From assembly GCA_001660395.1 (NCBI GenBank), contig LXWE01000001.1:1364001-1428000 (forward strand): 64,000 bases of DNA, given 5' to 3'. The notes beneath the pieces are model-generated. The model worked only from the letters and a program-made list of their open reading frames with translations, ran no database searches and was not told the origin of the DNA. Below, in pieces: positions 28,943 to 35,540 of this stretch (position 1 is the stretch's first letter; each line of letters opens with the position of its first letter). The position numbers and the translations under genes were made by a program. This stretch comes from Alteromonadaceae bacterium XY-R5 (lineage in GTDB: Bacteria; Pseudomonadota; Gammaproteobacteria; Enterobacterales; Alteromonadaceae).

Positions 28943-30094
28943 ATGAAAAAGTTATTTCCAATTGCGCTAATTGCAGCTAGCGTCAGTTTCGCCAGTAACG
29001 CTGAAGTGCGTATTAACGGCTTTGCCAACATGATTGGCGGCATGACATTAAGTAGTGACGACACTATGTACGGCTACAATGATGACATTAGCTTTGACCA
29101 AAATAGTCTGTTTGCCATTCAGGTCAGTGGTGATATTAACGATAAAACGACTGCGACAGCGCAGATTATCAGCCGCGGCAGCGATGATTACTCGGCGGAT
29201 TTTGAGTGGGCTTATCTGACCTATCAGGCAACGGATCATATGAGTGTCAGTGCCGGCCGTTTCCGTTCGCCGCTATTCAAATATTCAGCCACCTTGGATG
29301 TTGGTTACTCATATCATTGGGTACAGGCGCCAGAATCAGTTTACGATGTCACCTTTAACAACGTTGATGGCTTCCGTATCGACTACAGCGACTATGCCGG
29401 CGACTGGGAATATCGTGGCCAGTTAGTAATTGGTAGTAACGACAGCACCATCGACATTGAAGGTGTAGACGCGCAACAGGATATTTCAAACATCATTGCA
29501 GCATCAATTGAAGTGCAACGCGACTGGTTTACTGCCAGGGCGCTGGTAGGTCGTGGAAAACTCACTGTTGATGTTGATGGTCTGGAAGATCTTTTGTATG
29601 CAATTAGTGCATATGGTTACGGTGATCTGGCTGAAGGCATTCGTCTGAATGAAGACACAGGCGTATTTGCTGAGTTGGGGATTGATGTAGACCACTATGA
29701 CTGGTTTATTAGTGGTGAATACACCTATCAGGATGTTGAAAAGTCTTTCTCGCCGGAAGCGAAGGCCTTTTATGTCACAGCCGGCTTGCGCGTTGGTCAG
29801 TTCACACCTCATCTGACCTTTGAAAACCGTAAGCAGGAAGCAAAATATCTGAATGACGCCCTGGCGCTGCCAACAGCAACCGTAGACTATAATGGCACCA
29901 GTTACCCGCTGAACCTGTTGACCTACTCGGTACTGAATCTGCGTGAATCAGATATTGATACTTATACAGCCGGCGTCCGTTATGATTTCGCACCTAATCT
30001 TGCGCTGAAGTTAGATGTAAGCCGTCAGAACGACAAGCTAGACAATAGTAATGACGCGACTTTGCTGCGTTTTGCTGTGAACTACGTGTTCTAA
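28943..30094 (+). CDS. Outer-membrane porin-like protein
   Basis: 383 aa from the ATG at 28943 with AGGGAG upstream. Signal peptide cleaved near SNAEV. The mature chain alternates hydrophobic and polar residues as in beta-barrels (AQIISRGSDDYSADFEWAYL, VSAGRFRSPLFKYSAT) and ends in NYVF, a C-terminal Phe suited to BAM recognition. The style is that of Alteromonadales trimeric porins. It is in an operon with the small binding protein, suggesting joint uptake of one class of solute. A terminator follows. Confidence 0.85.
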   Translation: MKKLFPIALIAASVSFASNAEVRINGFANMIGGMTLSSDDTMYGYNDDISFDQNSLFAIQVSGDINDKTTATAQIISRGSDDYSADFEWAYLTYQATDHMSVSAGRFRSPLFKYSATLDVGYSYHWVQAPESVYDVTFNNVDGFRIDYSDYAGDWEYRGQLVIGSNDSTIDIEGVDAQQDISNIIAASIEVQRDWFTARALVGRGKLTVDVDGLEDLLYAISAYGYGDLAEGIRLNEDTGVFAELGIDVDHYDWFISGEYTYQDVEKSFSPEAKAFYVTAGLRVGQFTPHLTFENRKQEAKYLNDALALPTATVDYNGTSYPLNLLTYSVLNLRESDIDTYTAGVRYDFAPNLALKLDVSRQNDKLDNSNDATLLRFAVNYVF

Positions 30095-30123
30095 ACGGAA
30101 CTTAACCGAGTCTAGCCTGTCGT

Positions 30124-30152
30124 AAAAAGGCGTACTCAAGTACGCCTTTTTT
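30124..30152 (+). terminator. Intrinsic terminator after the porin gene
   Basis: A 12-bp inverted repeat (AAAAAGGCGTAC / GTACGCCTTTTT) with a TCAA loop, followed by a T, lies about 30 bp after the porin stop. It would also work on the other strand. Confidence 0.9.
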
Positions 30153-30275
30153 GTATGCTCAGCTTAAGTGTTCGATATATTTATTTACACCTAACAGAGC
30201 GATAACCCATACACAATCTCACTTTAGCTATGGTAGGCTAGACGCGATTTTGTTTTAACTCAACGTGTTACTCAT

Positions 30276-30896
30276 ATGAATAAACGATTTATAGCTCTCA
30301 TTTTCGGATTGTTACTGCCTCTGACCAGCTTTGCCGCCAAATACGAAGAAGGTGAGCAATATGAGGTGATCAGCAAAACCGCCACGGACCAACCAGAAGT
30401 GATTGAGTTCTTCTCATTCTGGTGTCCTCACTGCTTTCAGTTCGAACCATTAGTCGAACAAATCAAAGCCAAATTAGACAAGAAAGTAGAATTCAACAAA
30501 GTGCACGTAAACTTTATGCGCTTTACGACGCCAGAGATCCAGGAACAAGCGACCCGCGCAATGATGGTAGCTGAAGCATTGAAGAAAGACGACGTGCTGA
30601 ACAAAGCTGTATTCAACTATATTCATGTGCAGCGCTCTCCCATTACCAGTCTGAAAGATCTACAGAATATCTTCATCGTCAACGGTGTAGATGGCGACAA
30701 ATTTGACAAACTTGCGAACAGTTTCGGTGTTAACAACATGGTCATGCGCAACAACCAAAACATTGAAAAATATCGCAAATTTGTTTCAGGTGTACCAACC
30801 TTCATCGTCAACGGTAAGTACAAAGCGAAATTCACCAAAGGCATGACGCCTGACGACATGGTTGATTTGGTCGTTTGGTTATCTGAGCAAAAATAA
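30276..30896 (+). CDS. dsbA: Periplasmic thiol:disulfide oxidoreductase DsbA
   Basis: 206 aa. A signal peptide (cleaved after SFA) is followed by a thioredoxin fold with an inserted helical domain. The active site is CPHC (Cys50-Cys53) in FFSFWCPHCFQFEP, identical to E. coli DsbA, and the cis-proline loop is SGVPTF. It introduces disulfide bonds into exported proteins and is recycled by DsbB, which is not in this window. It is transcribed alone, with its own terminator. Confidence 0.96.
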   Translation: MNKRFIALIFGLLLPLTSFAAKYEEGEQYEVISKTATDQPEVIEFFSFWCPHCFQFEPLVEQIKAKLDKKVEFNKVHVNFMRFTTPEIQEQATRAMMVAEALKKDDVLNKAVFNYIHVQRSPITSLKDLQNIFIVNGVDGDKFDKLANSFGVNNMVMRNNQNIEKYRKFVSGVPTFIVNGKYKAKFTKGMTPDDMVDLVVWLSEQK

Positions 30897-30916
30897 GCCA
30901 GTATTATTGATTATTG

Positions 30917-30942
30917 AAAACGGGCCATGTGCCCGTTTTTTT
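30917..30942 (+). terminator. Intrinsic terminator after dsbA
   Basis: AAACGGGC and GCCCGTTT form an 8-bp stem with a 5-nt loop and a run of T, 22 bp after the dsbA stop. Confidence 0.9.
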
Positions 30943-31201
30943 GTGCCCAATTCATCCACACATAGTTAAGTAGAAATAAGTTATTTTTTTATACGAATTT
31001 CGCAAAAAATAACAAAAACCACACAAAATACCGACCTATCCCTCTTTATTAAAGGCCTCAAATACTAGCCGCATCAAAAAAAGTCATCTAATTCTGGCTA
31101 ATTATCCTCTATAAAACCGACAATTTTAGGCTGTTTTCACTAAAAGTGCATTTAAACGAAAAAAGTGAATATGGATGCAGGCTATTTAAGCAAGACGAGC
31201 G

Positions 31202-31249
31202 CCAAGAAAAATGCTTAACACCTTGAATAACAAGGCCTGCTAAGCATTT
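31202..31249 (-). terminator. Branched hairpin and T-run at the 3' end of the SDR/amidohydrolase operon
   Basis: AAATGCTTA (31209-31217) pairs perfectly with TAAGCATTT (31241-31249). Inside it a second small stem CCTTG/CAAGG (31221-31235) forms. On the minus strand the structure ends in TTTTTC, about 27 bp after the stop of the amidohydrolase gene. The rest of 30943-31275 is AT-rich and shows no gene. Confidence 0.6.
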
Positions 31250-31275
31250 GTAGACAAATGTCTAAAATGGATATT

Positions 31276-32169
31276 TTATGAACTGCCTTCAACTTTTCTA
31301 TGCTGAGCAGGTGTTTCAAACTTATAGAATTTCGCTGCATTGGCATATATAAGTTGATGCATTAATGTCATCGGACGTTTTTCCAAACTCCTAATTAGCT
31401 GCAGCCAATATGCAGAATAAGGCAGGCTAAAAGTACACAGAGGGAAGTTACTCGCAAACATTAATCGGTCAGCCCCAAAGACGGATAACAGATCATCTAA
31501 CACATGCTGACAGTGCTCAGGCTTCCAGTGTCGGTCCTGCATTTCCCAGCCGGAAAGTTTGACATATACCTGCGAAAAACGGCTCAGTAGCTGCATATTC
31601 TGTAACCAGAGAGTATATTCAGCAGATCCCACTAAAGTCGCAAAGCCGGCGTGATTAATCGCAACACTAAGCTGTGGGCAGCTATCCATTTTCGCAATAA
31701 AACTGTGTACGGCGTCGGTATTGTCCAGGTTGAACTGCGCTTCGAATATATATCCAGAAGTAGCAAGAATCGCCAAATTTTTGGCCACTTGTGGCTGGTT
31801 TAAAATAGTAACCGCATCCTCATCAAGAATATGCCGGATACCCGCGAACCCAGCGCGAGTTGAAAGGAGCCTGAGTCGGTCAGCAAATTCAGGTGACGTT
31901 ATATCCGTGAAAGCAATTGCCCGATACGGCAAAGTGGATTCCGATGCCAGCCAGTCCAGTTCTCTTTCAGGCTGAGCATTATCGAATCCCGCTTCAAGAT
32001 GAACATATCCCCCTAATTCCAATGGGGCTTCCAATTTTAAATCGGCTTCAGAAAAGTCACGGTTAATAAGGTTCTTATCTGGCCAAAAAGGCGGATTCTC
32101 GGGTTTCAGCCAGTCATACTGCCCTTTGGCCAGACAGAACAAATGCAAATGAGGATCGATAAGCTTCAT
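31276..32169 (-). CDS. Amidohydrolase-2 family hydrolase (COG3618, sugar-lactonase-like)
   Basis: 297 aa, a TIM-barrel metal hydrolase. It begins IDPHLHLF (the metal-binding H-x-H) and later has AINHAGF and FASNFPL, the pattern of the COG3618 group that includes L-fuconolactonase and related lactonases. Asn replaces the Asp of the classical GSDWP motif, a substitution common in this group. Its ATG overlaps the SDR stop (ATGA), so lactonase and dehydrogenase probably act one after the other on one sugar or sugar-like compound. No transporter or dehydratase for such a pathway is adjacent, so the substrate is not known. Confidence 0.8.
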   Translation of the reverse strand: MKLIDPHLHLFCLAKGQYDWLKPENPPFWPDKNLINRDFSEADLKLEAPLELGGYVHLEAGFDNAQPERELDWLASESTLPYRAIAFTDITSPEFADRLRLLSTRAGFAGIRHILDEDAVTILNQPQVAKNLAILATSGYIFEAQFNLDNTDAVHSFIAKMDSCPQLSVAINHAGFATLVGSAEYTLWLQNMQLLSRFSQVYVKLSGWEMQDRHWKPEHCQHVLDDLLSVFGADRLMFASNFPLCTFSLPYSAYWLQLIRSLEKRPMTLMHQLIYANAAKFYKFETPAQHRKVEGSS

Positions 32170-32927
32170 TGCGCCGTGTAGCCACCATCAATGACCTGCA
32201 AACTGCCGGTGATAAACCCGGCTTTGTCGCTAGCCAGAAAACAGACTAACTCAGCCACTTCTTCCGGTTGTCCAAGCCGCCCTATAGGCTGTAATGCTGC
32301 TTCTTCAGCATGCACCTCATCAGGGTTGGCGCCAGATTTGGCCACATAACGATTTATGGCATTGTGATAAAGCGGCGTTTCTATGGTACCCGGACATACC
32401 GCATTAGCACGAATGCCAAACGGCGCATAATCCAGGGCTGTGGTTTTCGCCATCGAGGCCAGCGCCGCTTTACTTAGGTTGTAAGCAAACGAATTGCGTT
32501 TGCCAATTAATGCCTGGTCTGAGGAAATCAACACAATGGCCCCTTTTTGCTGGGCTTTCATAACAGGGATGACCTGCTGAACAGCAGCAAAGGCCCCTTT
32601 AACATTGATGTCCAGCACCCGATCAAAATCAGCTTCCGAGGTTTGCTCAATATTCGCCGAGAAGTGAATACCCGCATTCGAGACAAGTACATCTATTCTG
32701 CCGACAGTTTGTATCACCTTGGCCATCGCATTTACTACGGCCGGAAAGTCAGCCATATCGCAACTCAGCCAATGAGCATGATCTGTATTCACAGACTGAC
32801 AAAATGGCTGCTGGTCCAAATTGAAGACCTGATAACCTTCCGCCAAAAAACGCTGACAAACCGCAAAGCCAATACCGGCGCTACCACCAGTGACGACGCA
32901 AACTGGCCTGGATTCTTGTTGAGACAT
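32166..32927 (-). CDS. Short-chain dehydrogenase/reductase
   Basis: 253 aa, classical SDR. The cofactor motif VTGGSAGIGFAV is at about 12-23, NAGIH is near 87, and the catalytic triad is Ser (LISSD) with Tyr and Lys in AYNLSKAAL. The C-terminal GFITGSLQVIDGGYTAQ is typical of the FabG/sugar-dehydrogenase branch. The first Asp after strand 2 (FNLDQQP) favours NAD over NADP. It is co-transcribed and overlapping with the amidohydrolase, suggesting dehydrogenase plus lactonase steps. The start at 32927 is 185 bp from the divergent ohr gene. Confidence 0.85.
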   Translation of the reverse strand: MSQQESRPVCVVTGGSAGIGFAVCQRFLAEGYQVFNLDQQPFCQSVNTDHAHWLSCDMADFPAVVNAMAKVIQTVGRIDVLVSNAGIHFSANIEQTSEADFDRVLDINVKGAFAAVQQVIPVMKAQQKGAIVLISSDQALIGKRNSFAYNLSKAALASMAKTTALDYAPFGIRANAVCPGTIETPLYHNAINRYVAKSGANPDEVHAEEAALQPIGRLGQPEEVAELVCFLASDKAGFITGSLQVIDGGYTAQ

Positions 32928-33056
32928 ACGATCCCCTCATTTTTTTTACCATGATAACGAAGTGTCACCCTTTAGGGTTAATGGCATTTAGCAAAAATAG
33001 GCTATTTTCTTTTTTCGTATATAAAACGTTCTAATTTTTTAACTGGCCAAAAATTA

Positions 33057-33070
33057 GTTATCGCGATAAC
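33057..33070. promoter_or_regulatory. Perfect 14-bp palindrome upstream of ohr, candidate operator
   Basis: GTTATCGCGATAAC is a perfect palindrome 46 bp before the ohr start at 33116, in the divergent promoter region shared with the SDR operon. Position and symmetry fit a dimeric regulator such as a MarR/OhrR-type repressor, but no ohrR gene is adjacent and the site does not equal an operator I can name. Confidence 0.5.
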
Positions 33071-33115
33071 ATTATTTTGTAGCGTATCTCGCTGTTAACC
33101 TTAAAGGAGACAATG

Positions 33116-33535
33116 ATGGAAATTTTATACAAAGCAGAAGCCACATCCGTTGGTGGTCGTGGTGGTCATAGCAAGTCTAACGACGGTCGTTTAGAGGTAA
33201 AACTGTCCATTCCTAAAGGCTTGGGCGGCGACGATGGCCCTGGTACAAACCCAGAGCAATTATTTGCAGCGGGCTATTCTGCCTGCTTTATAGGTGCAAT
33301 GGGATTTGTTGCTCAGCAAGAAAAAATCAAACTGCCTGCGGATGTTTCAATCAAGGCTGAAGTTGGTATCGGCCCAATCGAAGGCGGCTTTGGCATCGAT
33401 GTAGACCTGCATGTAAATATTCCAGGATTTGCTCTGGATGCCGCAGAAGACTTAGTTGCCAAGGCACATCAGGTATGCCCATATTCAAATGCTACCCGAG
33501 GCAATATTGACGTGCGTTTGCACACTACAGTATAA
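33116..33535 (+). CDS. ohr: Organic hydroperoxide resistance protein (Ohr/OsmC family)
   Basis: 139 aa. AAGGAGA is 5 bp before the second of two adjacent ATGs (33113 and 33116), so 33116 is chosen. It is a thiol peroxidase that reduces organic and lipid hydroperoxides. Both catalytic cysteines are present: Cys57 in GYSACF and Cys121 in VCPYSNATRGN, which marks Ohr rather than OsmC. The opening EILYKAEATSVGGRGGHS is also typical. It is divergent from the SDR operon, with a palindrome in the promoter region, and ends in a strong bidirectional terminator. Confidence 0.93.
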   Translation: MEILYKAEATSVGGRGGHSKSNDGRLEVKLSIPKGLGGDDGPGTNPEQLFAAGYSACFIGAMGFVAQQEKIKLPADVSIKAEVGIGPIEGGFGIDVDLHVNIPGFALDAAEDLVAKAHQVCPYSNATRGNIDVRLHTTV

Positions 33536-33537
33536 GC

Positions 33538-33566
33538 AAAAGGCCCCTTTTGGGGCCTTTCTTGTT
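33538..33566. terminator. Bidirectional terminator between ohr and the SPOR lipoprotein gene
   Basis: AAAGGCCCC and GGGGCCTTT form a 9-bp stem with a TTTT loop. T-rich sequence follows on the plus strand (TTTCTTGTTTT) and a short T-run on the minus strand, so it can serve both convergent genes. Confidence 0.88.
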
Positions 33567-34268
33567 TTAGTTTACTGGGGTACCTTCAAAAGGTTTAACG
33601 GAACAAAACTGCCCTTTTATCTTCAACCAGTTACACACCTTCAACGCTTCTTTTTCGGTGGCAAAGGGTCCAACGATCAAACGTTGATAATCGACCCCTT
33701 TTACATTTACCGGCGTACTTACCGCCGATTTACCTTCAAGCATCATCACGTACTTTTGTTGCACATCTTTCCACGCCTGATGCAAATGGCCAGGCTGAGA
33801 AAAGGAAGATAAATGCAATCCAAAGGCGGGCATAGCGGCTGTTTGCTCTGCAATCTCAGGCATCGCCGATTCAGTCTCTGGCGTTAGCTCAGAGGTTGCC
33901 GCGACGGGAATAGGGGCCGGCGTTGATGAACGCTGTGGCGCAGGCATTGGACGACTTTCTGACGGCGAAGTGATGGGTTGTGGCTGCTGTTGTGCCTGAG
34001 CGATGAGTTCCTGTTGCGTCATCCGTCTAACTTCAGGCGCAGATTCCATGGTTTTCGGCGCTTGTGACGTTGCGGGTTCATTTATCTGCATAGCCTGCTG
34101 AGCACTTGACCCCTCTCGTATCGCATGAGTATTTGCCTCAGACTTCGACGATGCTGAAGCCAGCGGCGGCAAGCCTAATCTTTCTCTGACAGGGATAGTA
34201 CATCCAGATAAGAAAACCGACACCAGCATCACGCCAGTGGCCGTGCATTTAATGACTGAAGATTGCAT
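33567..34268 (-). CDS. SPOR-domain lipoprotein
   Basis: 233 aa. A signal peptide ends in the lipobox LSGC (Cys about 23). A Ser/Pro/Gln-rich linker (about 35-145) follows, then a C-terminal SPOR domain at about 150-230 (FGLHLSSFSQPGHLHQAW, then YQRLIVGPFATEKEAL and CNWLKIKGQFCSV). SPOR domains bind glycan strands lacking peptide side chains, which accumulate at division septa. Its location is thus probably the outer membrane facing the septum. It is a single gene, converging on ohr. Confidence 0.88.
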   Translation of the reverse strand: MQSSVIKCTATGVMLVSVFLSGCTIPVRERLGLPPLASASSKSEANTHAIREGSSAQQAMQINEPATSQAPKTMESAPEVRRMTQQELIAQAQQQPQPITSPSESRPMPAPQRSSTPAPIPVAATSELTPETESAMPEIAEQTAAMPAFGLHLSSFSQPGHLHQAWKDVQQKYVMMLEGKSAVSTPVNVKGVDYQRLIVGPFATEKEALKVCNWLKIKGQFCSVKPFEGTPVN

Positions 34269-34519
34269 ACTTGCGGCCCGACAAACAAAACACTGCTTTC
34301 AGTGTACCCCAGATGCTCAAATACGCCCAATAAATCACGCTAACAAATTGAGTTGTAAAGTAATTCCTAAAACAACGGCGAGAAAAACCTTAGTGCGTTG
34401 GCAGGTCTCATCCAAATGAACCGTTCGTTTTTCTCGCCAATAATCATCAATATTCCCCGCTAGATCCTCGGGTTGTTCGTACCTACACTAATCATCAGGT
34501 CAACTCCAGAGACACAACA

Positions 34520-35320
34520 ATGCCATTGATGCCTGTCGTATTTGTTCCCCACGGTGGTGGCCCCATGCCACTGATGGATGATCCCGCCCACCAGCAAATG
34601 GTCCACTATTTGAAGGGCCTTTCAGCACAACTGCCGCCGCCTAAGGCTATATTGGTCGTAAGTGCCCATTGGGAACAAACGCAAGTAACGGTAACCAGCA
34701 ACGCGACACCTGAGTTATTCTTTGATTATTATGGTTTTCCAGAACAAACCTATCACTATACCTATCCGGCGCCTGGCGACCCGGCATTAGCCTCAGATAT
34801 CGTAGATCTGCTTATAAGCAGCGGCATAGATGCTAAAACCGACAACAGCAGAGGCCTTGATCATGGCGTATTTGTGCCATTGAAACTGATATATCCAGAA
34901 GCAGCGATTCCTGTACTGCAGATATCCCTGCGCAAAGGTTTAGATCCCCATTTTCATATTGCTTTAGGGCAGGCCCTTGCCCCATTGCGTGAACAAGGCG
35001 TTCTAATTTTAGGCTCAGGAATGAGTTTTCATAATATGCAGGCATTCTTTCGCCCCAGTGCTCAAATGCAAGCTTACTCGGAAGCATTTCATCAGTGGTT
35101 AAAACAGACGCTATGTGATGATGATAAACCCTGGGAACAACGACAGGCTCTACTTGAGCAGTGGGAACAAGCACCATTTGCCCGCTTCAATCATCCCAGA
35201 GAGGAACACTTGATTCCTGCGTTGGTGTGCTTTGGTGCTGCCCAGCAATCTCCTCAGGCCCAGGCCTCATTTGATGGTGAAATCCTGAATAAACCTGCCC
35301 TTGGCCTGACCTGGCAATAG
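34520..35320 (+). CDS. DODA-type aromatic ring-opening dioxygenase (YgiD-like)
   Basis: 266 aa of the LigB/4,5-DOPA extradiol dioxygenase family. The zinc ligands are visible: His11 in VPHGGGP, His50 in VSAHWE, then GLDHGVFVPL and MSFHNMQAF. Related E. coli YgiD opens the ring of DOPA in vitro; the natural substrate is unknown. It stands alone, with AGAGACACAACA before the ATG (weak ribosome binding site) and a clear terminator afterwards. Confidence 0.88.
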   Translation: MPLMPVVFVPHGGGPMPLMDDPAHQQMVHYLKGLSAQLPPPKAILVVSAHWEQTQVTVTSNATPELFFDYYGFPEQTYHYTYPAPGDPALASDIVDLLISSGIDAKTDNSRGLDHGVFVPLKLIYPEAAIPVLQISLRKGLDPHFHIALGQALAPLREQGVLILGSGMSFHNMQAFFRPSAQMQAYSEAFHQWLKQTLCDDDKPWEQRQALLEQWEQAPFARFNHPREEHLIPALVCFGAAQQSPQAQASFDGEILNKPALGLTWQ

Positions 35321-35341
35321 CTTTCTTCATAACAATAGTGT

Positions 35342-35368
35342 TGGTCAGTTCCCCGCTGACCATTTCTT
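35342..35368 (+). terminator. Intrinsic terminator after the DODA gene
   Basis: TGGTCAG and CTGACCA form a 7-bp stem with a 7-nt loop, followed by TTTCTTAATTT. It lies 21 bp after the stop and separates this gene from the Fur-box operon. Confidence 0.8.
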
Positions 35369-35497
35369 AATTTCCCACAATATCTATAAACATCTGTATT
35401 TATGCGGCAAACATGCAGATATCAGCATGGAATTTCTTAGCGTAATAAATATTTCATAAATCGTGTTGCATCTCTAATAACCTTCCTTGATAATCCA

Positions 35498-35517
35498 AAC
35501 GCGAATTATTATCATTA
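35498..35517 (+). promoter_or_regulatory. Fur-like box upstream of the lipoprotein/TonB-receptor/di-heme operon
   Basis: AACGCGAATTATTATCATTA matches the common gammaproteobacterial Fur box (form AATGAGAATTATTATCATTT) at 17 of 20 positions by eye. It lies 24 bp before the start codon at 35541, so bound Fur would block the promoter or early transcription. This predicts expression under iron limitation. Confidence 0.7.
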
Positions 35518-35540
35518 ATAAACACAAAAACTGGAACATC

